Assembly: GCA_048594725.1 (NCBI GenBank)
Contig: JBMDXA010000092.1
Coordinates: 13,915-77,914, forward strand
DNA: 64,000 nucleotides
Source of the DNA: JAFDZV01 sp048594725
GTDB lineage: Bacteria; Bacteroidota; Ignavibacteria; OLB7
Direction: 5' to 3'
Below are positions 18,115-26,197 of the stretch, in pieces. A model generated the notes under the pieces. It had not been told where the DNA came from and ran no database searches. It saw only the letters and a program-made list of their open reading frames with translations. Positions within the stretch are counted from its first letter, which is position 1; every line of letters begins with the position of its first letter. The translations under genes and the position numbers were made by a program.

Positions 18115-18657
18115 CTAGCGATTGTTCTTGAATCGGTCCTTGCCACGCTCGTAGCGCCATTCATGGAGCGCTTTCTCCTGATCGGCGGGAGGAAGGAAAC
18201 TGTCGAGCATCGCGTTCAGAACTCCACCGTATTCCTTCTCTCCCTTGGCCGTCAGGAGAACTTCCATTTGCACCGACATCTCGCGGAGGATATAGTTGCG
18301 GATGACGATGCGGCCGTTGACCCCCATCGAATCGCGCTGGAAGAAGACCATGCTGTCCAGCATCTTATAGCCCGGCGGCACCACCTGCTGCTCCTTGTAG
18401 TTGCGGATCTTGAGCGATCCGGAGCCCCCCGGAAGGATGAAGTTGGTGAGCTGGCTCTGGCCGGCGCGGTTCAGATCCGAACCGATCGGGTTGAGCTTCG
18501 CCTTGGCCGGCAGCATGAAGCTGTAGCCGAAATCGCTCTGATACTTCTGGGTGAGCGAGCTGTCGACCGTGCGGGTCACCGTCTCCTGGGCGCGTGCCGG
18601 AAGGAGCAGACCCAGCGCAAGAAGAAACGTGCAGGCAAAAAAGCGATGTTGTAGCAT
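18115..18657 (-). CDS. Hypothetical secreted protein, relative of its neighbour
   Basis: Start set at the ATG at 18655-18657 (MLQHRFFAC), which begins a clear signal peptide ending near ARAQ. The longer frame to 18822 is not supported. 180 residues. The mature part has an FGYSFMLPAKAKL opening that could be a short lipid- or ligand-binding beta domain, and a C-terminal charged helix rich in Lys/Arg. It seems distantly paralogous to the 17393-17938 product. Function unknown; probably periplasmic or outer-membrane associated. Confidence 0.6.
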   Translation of the reverse strand: MLQHRFFACTFLLALGLLLPARAQETVTRTVDSSLTQKYQSDFGYSFMLPAKAKLNPIGSDLNRAGQSQLTNFILPGGSGSLKIRNYKEQQVVPPGYKMLDSMVFFQRDSMGVNGRIVIRNYILREMSVQMEVLLTAKGEKEYGGVLNAMLDSFLPPADQEKALHEWRYERGKDRFKNNR

Positions 18658-19009
18658 AGCTGTCTCTCGTAGTTGATCCGTTGTTTCCGCTGTACCAAAC
18701 CCGGTCATCGACCGCTGAACGGCCGATCGGTTTAGCCTGGGACGGAGCAGCCCCTGAAGGAATGGGTGCCGGGGGAGCGGCCCGGCAATGGACGACCGGA
18801 AAGGGATAATAGTTCCTGGCACGTCTCCTCTGGCGATATATGGAGACGAGACATCAATATAGCACCGATTAGCCCCTGCCAGAAGGATGAAATAGGGGAG
18901 AGAAGCTCTTTGGTCCCGCTTTACGCGGAGATGCGGGGTAACGCCAGGCCCTGCCGCGACGTGAAAGGGGAAAATCCGGAAGATACCCTACACCAGCCTT
19001 CTTCAACAG
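18658..19009. other. Divergent promoter region
   Basis: About 350 bases between the divergently transcribed secreted-protein gene and the rhodanese gene. No coding region or clear repeat was found. It must contain promoters for both sides. Confidence 0.4.
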
Positions 19010-19579
19010 ATGATGGAACACAGCCGCAAGGATGAATCGCCCCGCAGAGCGGGAAAGCCGGGATTGTACATGGCTCTGGCCGGAACGGCGTTATCGCTGG
19101 CGGCAGGGGCATTCTACGTTTTCATGAAGACCGAGCGTGGATTCCGGTTCGTGCTGGACCGGATCTACCGCAAGGAATTCCGGAACGTGGAGTTCATCAC
19201 TCCGGAAGAGCTCGCCCTGGAGCTGGAGGGCCCCACGCCCCCCGCGCTGCTGGATATCCGCACCCCGGAGGAATACGCCGTCAGCCATCTGGGCGAGGCA
19301 CGCCTGGCCGCCCCGGCCACGTTCGGCCCGGCCGATCTGTTCGGTCTGAGAAAGGATACGCCCATCGTCGTCTACTGCTCGGTGGGATATCGAAGCGGAA
19401 AGATCGCCGAGCTGCTCGCGGATATGGGCTTCCGGAACGTGCGCAATCTCTACGGCGGCATCTTCCTCTGGTTCAATCAGGAGCGCCCTGTCTTCAGCTC
19501 CGGCCTGCCGGTGGACCGCATCCACACCTACGACCGCCGCTGGGGCCAGTTCGTTACGCGGGGCGAGAAAGTGGATTGA
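19010..19579 (+). CDS. Membrane-anchored rhodanese-like protein
   Basis: 189 residues. A single N-terminal membrane helix (about residues 19-38) anchors a rhodanese domain (about residues 60-155). The active-site loop CSVGYRS has the sulfur-accepting C123, and LLDIRTPEEY and AELLADMGF are standard family blocks. CSVGYRS is the active-site form common in Bacteroidota homologues. The C-terminal extension (HTYDRRWGQFV) is not part of the core fold. The likely role is sulfane-sulfur transfer or redox handling at the inner membrane. The second ATG at 19013 is equally possible. Confidence 0.85.
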   Translation: MMEHSRKDESPRRAGKPGLYMALAGTALSLAAGAFYVFMKTERGFRFVLDRIYRKEFRNVEFITPEELALELEGPTPPALLDIRTPEEYAVSHLGEARLAAPATFGPADLFGLRKDTPIVVYCSVGYRSGKIAELLADMGFRNVRNLYGGIFLWFNQERPVFSSGLPVDRIHTYDRRWGQFVTRGEKVD

Positions 19580-19580
19580 G

Positions 19581-19607
19581 GGATTTTCGATTTTCGATTT
19601 TCGATTG
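19581..19607. repeat. TCGATTTT-type run
   Basis: Three consecutive GATTTTC units just after the rhodanese stop. Same family as the runs at 15.9, 34.9 and 42.5 kb. The rest of the spacer to 19792 shows no gene. Confidence 0.7.
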
Positions 19608-19792
19608 GGGGAGTGGGGGTATAAGGCGAGTGGCTGGCGGGTAGTCGTTGGTGGAGAGTAAGGAGTAGCAGGGAGAGGGAAGTGAATGTGAAAGGTGCCG
19701 GGATACGGTGTTGGAGATGCTGCTGAGGGCTCTTTCCCTCCGGAACCTGGCACATCCCATCCCGGCGTGGAGGGTTTGCAGGGGGAAACAAG

Positions 19793-19817
19793 CAGCGCAG
19801 AGAAGCTCCCTGCGCTG
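19793..19817 (-). terminator. Terminator-like hairpin downstream of the MFS gene
   Basis: CAGCGCAG pairs with CTGCGCTG around a 9-base loop. On the minus strand it is followed by CTTGTTTCC. A sister structure with the same stem core and CTTGTTTTTT tail is at 44807-44831. Confidence 0.55.
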
Positions 19818-19828
19818 GTTCCCGGCTC

Positions 19829-21067
19829 CTACTCGTACTTGCGCAGCTGCGGGAATTTCGCTGCGGTCACGGCCACTAGGATGATGGTGGCGATGCCGCC
19901 GATCACCACCGTTATCGGGGCGCCGAATGCGGCCGCCAGAAGCCCCGCCTCCAGGTTGCCGAGCTGCGGGCCCCCCATAAAGAAGATCATATTCACTCCG
20001 GTCATCCGGCCACGGATGTAATCGGGGGTGACCAGTTGCCGTATCGTCTGCCGGAGCACCGTGCTCACCGAGTCGCCGATGCCCACCAGCGCCAGCATCA
20101 CGATGGAGAGCCAGAAGCTGGTGGAGAGACCGAAGATGGTCGTTGCCAGCCCGTATGCTCCCACCGCCACCAGCAGCAGTACCCCCTTGCGGCGCACCTC
20201 GCCAATGGTCGACATGATGATGCCCGCGCCTAGCGAGCCCACCGACTCGGCCGCGTAGAGAATCCCAAGCCCGCGCGAATCCACCTTCAGAATATCCCGT
20301 GCGAAGACCGGCAGGAGCGCCGTGGCCGATGAGAAGAAGGTCGCCAGGAAATCCAGCACCATCGTCGAGAGGATCATCGTGTTGGACCGGACGAACTTCA
20401 GTCCCTCCAGCACCGACGCGAAATCCACCTTTGCCCCTTCGGTACGTACCACCACCACCGGACGCATCGCCACCAGCGCCCCGATCACCGCCAGATAGGT
20501 TCCGGCATTGATCCAGTAGACCGCATCCACACCGAAGCCATCGATGATAAAGCCGCTCAGCGTGGGGCCGATAATCATCGCCGCCTGGAACATCATGGTG
20601 TTCAGGGAGACCGCATTGGTGAGATGTTCCGGCGGGACCAGGTTGGGGATCAGCGACTGGCGGGCGGGCCCGTCGAACGCGCCGGCGGAGGCCGTCACCG
20701 CCGTCAGGGCCAGCAGCACGGCCGGCGAGCCATCTCCCAGAACCGTTATCACCCCCAGTCCGCACGCCGAGCACATCATGATGCTCTGCGTCACGAACAT
20801 GATCCGGCGGCGGTTGTAGGTATCGGCCACCACCCCGCCGATCAGCGAGAAGAGGATGATGGGGATAACCCGCACCAGGCCGATCAGCCCCAGCATCACC
20901 GGTGAATCGGTGCGCTGGTAGATATGCCAGCTGATCGCCACGTTCTGCATCTGCGAACCTGCTACCGAGACGATCTGCCCGAACCAGAGCAGACGGAAGT
21001 CGCGATGCAGAAGGGCCGGAAACCGGCGCGCGATAAAGCTGGTTCGGTAGTTGGGGGCGTCGCTCAT
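19829..21067 (-). CDS. MFS transporter (EntS/MFS_3-like exporter)
   Basis: 412 residues with about a dozen hydrophobic segments of the major facilitator superfamily. The opening RDFRLLWFGQIVSVAGSQM is characteristic of the MFS_3 group that includes the enterobactin exporter EntS. A conserved motif-A-like GGVVADTYNRRR lies between helices 2 and 3, and a second, weaker one follows in the C-terminal half. Inner-membrane proton-driven export of a siderophore, drug or metabolite is likely; the substrate cannot be assigned. No siderophore genes are nearby. The gene ends beside a terminator-like hairpin. Confidence 0.88.
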   Translation of the reverse strand: MSDAPNYRTSFIARRFPALLHRDFRLLWFGQIVSVAGSQMQNVAISWHIYQRTDSPVMLGLIGLVRVIPIILFSLIGGVVADTYNRRRIMFVTQSIMMCSACGLGVITVLGDGSPAVLLALTAVTASAGAFDGPARQSLIPNLVPPEHLTNAVSLNTMMFQAAMIIGPTLSGFIIDGFGVDAVYWINAGTYLAVIGALVAMRPVVVVRTEGAKVDFASVLEGLKFVRSNTMILSTMVLDFLATFFSSATALLPVFARDILKVDSRGLGILYAAESVGSLGAGIIMSTIGEVRRKGVLLLVAVGAYGLATTIFGLSTSFWLSIVMLALVGIGDSVSTVLRQTIRQLVTPDYIRGRMTGVNMIFFMGGPQLGNLEAGLLAAAFGAPITVVIGGIATIILVAVTAAKFPQLRKYE

Positions 21068-21072
21068 ATAAC

Positions 21073-21310
21073 CGCGAATGGCCGCGAATCTTGGTGGGGG
21101 GGAGGGTACTGCGTTGCGATTAACACAGGGGTTATGATGAAATCTTCACGAATATCATCCACGAATGGCCGCGAATCTTGATGGGGGGAGAGTACTGCGT
21201 TGCGATCATCACACGGTTATGCTGAAATCTTCACGAATATCATCCATGAATGCCTTCGAATCCGGGTGAGAGAGTGGTATCGCGTTGAAGTCATCATAAT
21301 GGCAGCCATG
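21073..21310. repeat. Array of an ~88-bp repeat (three units), forward orientation
   Basis: The GCCGCGAATCTTG word at 21081 recurs at 21168, and a decayed third copy is near 21250, a period of about 87 bases. Each unit also carries ACTGCGTTGCGAT, GGTTATG and AAATCTTCACGAATATCATCC. The reverse complement of the same unit makes up the array at 24158-24457. Confidence 0.8.
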
Positions 21311-21418
21311 AAATCACCGCCAACAGGTTCTTCTGGCCGGGCTCTTCCTTTCCAGGCGTTCACGCTGATCTTCCTCAATCCTCCACAACATCGCATCCCC
21401 TCTCCCTTTCTTCTTCTC

Positions 21419-21479
21419 GTAAATCCAAAATCGTCAATCGACCCAATCGAAAATCCAAAATCGCAAATCGAAAATCCCC
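21419..21479. repeat. AATCGAAAATCC-type run
   Basis: The longest copy of the TCGATTTT family, in the CGAAAATC orientation. It abuts the stop codon of the nfu-like gene. Confidence 0.75.
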
Positions 21480-21781
21480 TAGACTTCGATCGTCTTCGGG
21501 GACCTGATATAGATGCTTTCCATCATGGGGAGGCCGTCCATTTCAACGGCCCTGATCTCGGGGATATGCTGGCGGATGGTGCGCTCCACGCCCCCTTTCA
21601 GAGTCAGCGTGGAGGATGGGCAGGTGCCACAGGCGCCGTCGAGCCGAACGTAGATCACGTCGTTCTCGTAGCGGACGAAGTCGATCGTGCCGCCATCCAT
21701 CTCGATATAGGGACGTATGTCGCTGGCGATGATCTGCTGTACCCGCTCGATGACCTCTTCGTGCCGTGTCCTGTCCATCAT
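21479..21781 (-). CDS. NifU-like C-terminal domain (Nfu) Fe-S scaffold protein
   Basis: 100-residue cytoplasmic protein consisting of a single Nfu domain that holds and hands over Fe-S clusters. The dimer-bridging CxxC is C51-G-T-C54 within GACGTCPSSTLT, preceded by IRPYIEMDGGTIDFV, which is highly typical. Two consecutive ATGs (21781 and 21778) could start it. No other Fe-S assembly genes are adjacent. It is divergent from comEC and the pair lies between two inverted repeat arrays. Confidence 0.93.
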   Translation of the reverse strand: MMDRTRHEEVIERVQQIIASDIRPYIEMDGGTIDFVRYENDVIYVRLDGACGTCPSSTLTLKGGVERTIRQHIPEIRAVEMDGLPMMESIYIRSPKTIEV

Positions 21782-22070
21782 GATCCGGAGTTCCTGTTAT
21801 CGCTGGAAAAAACAACTCTGAAGTGGGAGGGGGAAGACGCCAAAGATCGGCGAAGATTTTCAAACCGCCAAGGGATGCAATCCTCCGTTGCAATTGCTAT
21901 CGGTCCGCTCCACTTTCGGCATCGATACCCCCGCAACTCCGTTGTTCCGGCCCCGGCCGGGTTTGCCCAGTAGCCGGCAGTTCCGCCGCCCGGTGTTCCG
22001 GATTCCGGTCCGCGGCTCCCGATGGCGCCTCTGCCGGGATCTCTCCCATCGCTTTTCCGGAGGACCGATC

Positions 22071-24089
22071 ATGGTGGAACGTGGATGGAAGTATTATCCG
22101 GCGCTCAAGCTGCTGATACCGTATGCGGCCGGCATCCTGCTGGCGCGTCTTGCAGCGCCATCGCTGCCGGGGCTTCTGCTTCTCCTTCTCCTTTCCTGCG
22201 GCTGGCTCGTGGTTGCGATGCGCCGGGGTCGGATACTGCTGGCGCCCCCGCTCATTCTGGCGGTTGCGGCCGCCGGAGCGCTCTGGTATGAGCTTCGCTC
22301 CGCAGCTCCCTCCGATGGGGGCGAAGGGGGGAGAATCGCCGGAGCCGAGATTGTCGGACGGGTGGCGGGGGAGCCGGTTTTCAGAGCGGACCGGGTGGAA
22401 TTCACCGCCGAGTGCGATTCGATTCTCTACCGCAATTCCGCTGCCCATCCGGCCGGGCGCGTTCTGGTGCGGCTGTACGATCGATCGCCGTTCGATCCCG
22501 CGCTGCTTCCCCGGCCGGGAGACCGCATCACAGCGGCCGGGACCGCGATACTTCCGGCCGGCCCTGCCAATCCGGGGGAGTTCGATTACGGCGCCTATCT
22601 GCGCTCGCGCGGGATCGTCCTGGTGATGAGCGTCAACCGTGCTTCGATGATCCATCGGTTCGGCCGGGATGACCTGGGCATGGTGGAGCGGGTTGCCGAG
22701 CCCATCCGCCGCGAGGCGCGGGCGTTCTGCGATCGCCATGTGGGCGGGGAAGAGGGGGATATCCTGCGCGCGCTTCTTCTGGGTGAGCGGGAGTATATCG
22801 ACCCGGAGACCCGCCAGGCCTTCACGCGGACCGGCACCGTGCATGTGCTTGCGGTGAGCGGGTTCAACGTCGGCATCATCGCCCTGGCGGTCTTCGTGGC
22901 GGTGTCCTGGATCAGAAGCAGGCGATGGCAGCTTCTGCTGTTCATTCCGCCGCTGGTGCTGTATGCGGTGGTGGCCGGCGCGGAGGCCTCGATTCTGCGG
23001 GCCACCATCATGGCCTGCGCATTCATGGTGGCGCGTACCGCCGGGCGTATCACCCGGCCGCTCAACACGCTCGGGTTGGCCGCGCTGCTGATCCTTCTGC
23101 TCGATCCGGAACAGCTGTTCGATATCGGGTTCCAGTTGTCGTTTGCATCGGTGGCGGGGATCATCATGGGATATGTGCCTGCCTGGGAGTGGATACTCTC
23201 GCATGCCGGTATGCTGCGGAAGATCGCCCCGCTCCGCTGGATCGCCGAGATGTTCCTTCTGACGCTCAGCGCGCAGCTGTTCACGCTTCCGTTCGTCCTG
23301 TATCACTTCGGATTCATCTCCTTCATCTCCCTTCTGATCAACATCCCCGTGGTGCCGCTGACATCGCTGGCGCTGGGGGCGGGGGCGGCCGGGACGCTGG
23401 CGGGGCTGGTCTGGGATCGGCCGGCCGGGTGGTTCGGTGGTAGCGCGCATCTGGCGCTGGGCGCCACCGAATGGCTGGTGGAACGGGGAGCGGAGCTGCC
23501 GGGGACCGGAGCGGAGATCGTCACGGTTGGTGCGGCCGGTGCGCTTCTGCTGGCTGCTGTTCTTCTCTGGCTGGGGCTGAGCGATCGTCCGGCCAGGGTG
23601 CTGCTCCGTTCCGTGGCCTTCGGGGCCGCACTCGCCGCCGTGGTACTGTCCGATCGTGCGCTCGATCCGCTCCGCCGTGCCGATGGGGTCTATCTCTGCC
23701 TGCTGAAAGCGAAGGAGGGAACGCTGGCGGCCGTGGTGCGGGGAGATTCGGTGACGCTCTATGCTGCCGGTGCGGCCGCCGACAGCACTGCGCTCCGCTA
23801 CAGCGGCGATGCGCTCCGCCGCCGGTTCGGCGCGGCAACCGTAGATCCCATTCCCCTGGACTCCGCCGGCCCCCGTATCGCTCGCCATGATCTTCTGCTG
23901 ATCGGTGATCGCCCGCGCGAGGTTGCCATCACCTATCCCCCGGTGATACTCTCCAACACCGCTCTCCGCCCGCTTGGCATGGTATCGGCAGCCGGCGATC
24001 CCTTCCTTCAGGTGCCGCTGCGCGCCGAGCTTGAGGAGGCGATCGTGCTGCGATACGATGGCCGCTGGCATGAGGTTCGATGGCGATAA
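22071..24089 (+). CDS. comEC: ComEC/Rec2-family DNA-uptake channel protein
   Basis: Inner-membrane channel for single-stranded DNA during natural transformation. Start set at the ATG at 22071, which follows a GGAGG ribosome site at 22059-22063. The longer frame from 21888 is rejected. In 672 residues the order is an N-terminal pair of helices, a soluble DUF4131/OB-like part (~60-200), then the polytopic Competence domain with VHVLAVSGFNVGI near residue 257 and FDIGFQLSFASVAGI. The C-terminal ~100 residues are what remains after the membrane part. No complete metallo-beta-lactamase domain (HxHxDH) is visible, as in many Bacteroidota ComEC proteins. No other competence gene is nearby. Confidence 0.9.
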   Translation: MVERGWKYYPALKLLIPYAAGILLARLAAPSLPGLLLLLLLSCGWLVVAMRRGRILLAPPLILAVAAAGALWYELRSAAPSDGGEGGRIAGAEIVGRVAGEPVFRADRVEFTAECDSILYRNSAAHPAGRVLVRLYDRSPFDPALLPRPGDRITAAGTAILPAGPANPGEFDYGAYLRSRGIVLVMSVNRASMIHRFGRDDLGMVERVAEPIRREARAFCDRHVGGEEGDILRALLLGEREYIDPETRQAFTRTGTVHVLAVSGFNVGIIALAVFVAVSWIRSRRWQLLLFIPPLVLYAVVAGAEASILRATIMACAFMVARTAGRITRPLNTLGLAALLILLLDPEQLFDIGFQLSFASVAGIIMGYVPAWEWILSHAGMLRKIAPLRWIAEMFLLTLSAQLFTLPFVLYHFGFISFISLLINIPVVPLTSLALGAGAAGTLAGLVWDRPAGWFGGSAHLALGATEWLVERGAELPGTGAEIVTVGAAGALLLAAVLLWLGLSDRPARVLLRSVAFGAALAAVVLSDRALDPLRRADGVYLCLLKAKEGTLAAVVRGDSVTLYAAGAAADSTALRYSGDALRRRFGAATVDPIPLDSAGPRIARHDLLLIGDRPREVAITYPPVILSNTALRPLGMVSAAGDPFLQVPLRAELEEAIVLRYDGRWHEVRWR

Positions 24090-24157
24090 TAGAACTGCGG
24101 TAGTGGAATCAATTTTCGATTCAGCCGATTTACGATCGGCGATGTCGCTCCTCCGCC

Positions 24158-24457
24158 AGTATTCACGCACATTTGCGGGCTGGTATCCGTGAAGATCTGA
24201 TCGTAATCATTGTGACGATCTCAACGCAGGATCGCAAGCAATATCCTCCTCTATACCAGTATTCACGCACATTTGCGGACTGATATTCGTGAAGATTTCA
24301 TTGTAACCTCTACGATGATCGTAACACAGCGTCGTTCCCCTCTACCAAGATTTGCGCACATTCGCGGCTGGTATTCGTGAAGATTTCATTGTAACCGCTA
24401 CGACGATCGTAGCGTACCTCATTCCCCTCTACCAAGATTTGCGCACATTCGCGGATA
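24158..24457. repeat. Array of the ~88-bp repeat (3.3 units), inverse orientation
   Basis: ATTCACGCACATTTGCGG at 24161 recurs near 24261, 24349 and 24437 (spacings 100, 88, 88). Between copies are GATATTCGTGAAGATTTC, TTGTAACC, ACGATGATCGTA and CCCCTCTACC. It is the reverse complement of the units at 21073-21310. The final partial unit stops only a few bases before the pgeF start codon, so the array occupies the promoter and leader of that gene. Confidence 0.85.
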
Positions 24458-25192
24458 ATGAATTACTACGAACCCAGAATATTCAAGCCGTTCGGCGGCG
24501 TACAGGCCGCGATCACGCTTCGCGGCGAGGCTGATGACGGCTATGGATTCAACATGTCGCTGACGGTGGGGGACGATCCGGAGCGGGTGCGCGAGAATCG
24601 GGCGCGGCTGGCGCGGCGGTTCGGTTTCCGGCCGGAGCGTCTTGCCACGCAGCGGCAGGTGCATGGCGACGCCATCGAGGTAGTGGGCCAGGGGTACCAG
24701 CCCTGCGAGAGCGATGCGCTTATCACCGCCGAAGCCGGATGGTTGCTGGCGGTGAGCATGGCCGACTGCATCCCGGTGCTCCTGTATGATCCGGCGCATC
24801 ACGTGGTTGCGGGCGTTCATTCCGGCTGGCGCGGCACCGAAGCCGGTATCACCGCGCGCACGATCGGCCGGTTGCGCCAGGAATACGGCACGAGGCCGGA
24901 CGATCTCCGCGTGTACGTGGGCCCGGCCGCCAGCCAGTGCTGCTACGAGGTTGGGGAGGATGTCGCCTCCCGCTTCGACCCGCGCCATAGCAGGAAGCTG
25001 GCAGGGGGGAAATATCTCTTCGACAACAAGGGGGCGGTGCTGGCGCAGTTGCTGGCTGCGGGTGTTCGTTCCGGGCATATCGAGCTTGACCCGCGCTGCA
25101 CGATCTGCGATCCCTCGCTGCACAGCTACCGCCGCGACGGAGCCCGTAGTGGCCGTATGTTCGGGGTGATAGGGCTGGTTGAGCCCTCCTGA
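24458..25192 (+). CDS. pgeF: Purine nucleoside phosphorylase / YfiH (PgeF) family protein
   Basis: 244-residue cytoplasmic enzyme of the former multicopper-oxidase/laccase-domain family. Members act on adenosine and inosine and, in some bacteria, edit peptidoglycan precursors. The three metal ligands are H69 in QVHG, C104 in ADCIPVLLYD and H121 in HSGWRGT. The downstream GPAASQCCYEV and CTICDPSLHSYRRDG segments are diagnostic. The start codon lies at the very end of the ~88-bp repeat array, so its leader RNA would contain repeat sequence. Transcribed toward the HU gene. Confidence 0.9.
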   Translation: MNYYEPRIFKPFGGVQAAITLRGEADDGYGFNMSLTVGDDPERVRENRARLARRFGFRPERLATQRQVHGDAIEVVGQGYQPCESDALITAEAGWLLAVSMADCIPVLLYDPAHHVVAGVHSGWRGTEAGITARTIGRLRQEYGTRPDDLRVYVGPAASQCCYEVGEDVASRFDPRHSRKLAGGKYLFDNKGAVLAQLLAAGVRSGHIELDPRCTICDPSLHSYRRDGARSGRMFGVIGLVEPS

Positions 25193-25252
25193 AAATGGGG
25201 ATGGAGATGGGTGATATCGGGCCTTTGGAGGGTGCTGCGGGGCCCCAGGTGC

Positions 25253-25303
25253 GATTTTATGGGGGTAAAATGACCACAATCGCCCTGGAACCCCCATAAA
25301 ATC
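25253..25303. promoter_or_regulatory. Perfect 14-bp inverted repeat between pgeF and the HU gene
   Basis: GATTTTATGGGGGT (25253-25266) and its exact reverse complement (25290-25303) are separated by 23 bases. It could be a terminator for pgeF lacking a T-run, or a binding site upstream of the HU promoter, which lies ~23 bases further on. Confidence 0.5.
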
Positions 25304-25325
25304 TATATTTCCGGCCTTGAAGCTA

Positions 25326-25356
25326 TTGCATAATCGTTATATCGAATATACTTTCG
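25326..25356 (+). promoter_or_regulatory. Promoter of the HU-family gene
   Basis: TTG at 25326-25328, a 20-base AT-rich spacer, then TACTTTCG at 25349-25356 (one mismatch to TAnnTTTG). Confidence 0.45.
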
Positions 25357-25407
25357 CGCGGTCTGAAGAGACGGACAATGCTACACTCATATTAGGAGAG
25401 TCATTCA

Positions 25408-25962
25408 GTGAACAAAGGTGAACTGATCGAATCGATCGCAACGGGCAGCGATGTCAGCAAGGCACAGGCCGAGCGGATGCTCAACAACCTGCTCACCACG
25501 ATCGAGGGTGAATTGAAGCGCGGCAACGACGTCCAGATCGTCGGCTTCGGAACGTTCAAGGTTGCAGCTCGCGCCGCACGCACGGCGAAGAACCCGCAGA
25601 CCGGTGCCCCCGTCAAGGTTGCAGCTCGTAAGGTCCCCAAGTTCACGCCCGGCAAGGCGCTGAAGGATCTTGTGAACGGCTCCAAGAAGGGTGCCGCCGC
25701 AAAGGGCGCCGCAAAGGGTGGTGCCGCAACCAAGGGCGCCGCGAATGCCGCTTCCAGCAAGACCGCTGCCAAGGGTGCTGCCGCCAAGACCGCAACCAAG
25801 GCTGCTCCGGCCGCCAAGGCCGCTCCGGCTGCCAAGACGACCGCAGCCAAGGGTGCCGCCAAGACCGCTGCTCCGGCCAAGGCAACCGCAGCCAAGGGTG
25901 CCGCCAAGACCGCTGCTCCGGCAAAGGGCGCAGCCAAGGGTGGTGCGAAGGGACGGAAGTAA
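25408..25962 (+). CDS. HU-family DNA-binding protein with histone-H1-like C-terminal tail
   Basis: Nucleoid protein of 184 residues. Starts with GTG at 25408 after an AGGAG site at 25393-25397. Residues 1-~92 are a complete HU domain (MNKGELIESIA, VGFGTFKV, the NPQTG beta-arm tip, ARKVPKFTPGKALK). Residues ~93-184 are an Ala/Lys tail with KGAAKG, AAPAK and TAAK repeats, resembling eukaryotic H1 and chlamydial Hc1-like proteins. A 38-bp stretch of the tail gene is duplicated exactly with a 45-bp (15-codon) period (25840-25877 and 25885-25922), so the tail is probably expanding by slippage. It likely compacts DNA through the basic tail. It has its own promoter and terminator, so it is a single-gene unit. 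Confidence 0.93.
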   Translation: MNKGELIESIATGSDVSKAQAERMLNNLLTTIEGELKRGNDVQIVGFGTFKVAARAARTAKNPQTGAPVKVAARKVPKFTPGKALKDLVNGSKKGAAAKGAAKGGAATKGAANAASSKTAAKGAAAKTATKAAPAAKAAPAAKTTAAKGAAKTAAPAKATAAKGAAKTAAPAKGAAKGGAKGRK

Positions 25963-25987
25963 GACTACCGAACCCCGTTATTATAAA

Positions 25988-26021
25988 GCGAGCCGGTTTC
26001 CAGTGATGGATACCGGCTCGC
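25988..26021 (+). terminator. Terminator of the HU gene
   Basis: Perfect 10-bp stem GCGAGCCGGT (25988-25997) with ACCGGCTCGC (26012-26021). GTGTTTC follows; the T-run is weak. Confidence 0.6.
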
Positions 26022-26197
26022 GTGTTTCAGAGGGCTGGGTGAGGAGTTCGGGAGCGGGGGAGAATGAAGAGGGCATTCTACCGGAGCCGGGTTCAGATGC
26101 GTGTGGAGCGTTACCGGCCCACGCAGGCCAATGCCTGTAGGCGCTCTCTGTCCGTATTCCTCCCAGGACCTGCGTCCCAGAAACCGAAGCCTCCGTT

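Noticed and set aside
21897..24170. Long minus-strand open frame across comEC
   Set aside because: Antisense shadow of a membrane protein gene, with Arg/Gln/His-rich translation and no domain.
24158..24457. CRISPR array
   Set aside because: The unit is ~88 bp, degenerate and lacks alternating constant repeats and unique spacers; no cas gene is near, and an inverted copy exists at 21.1 kb.
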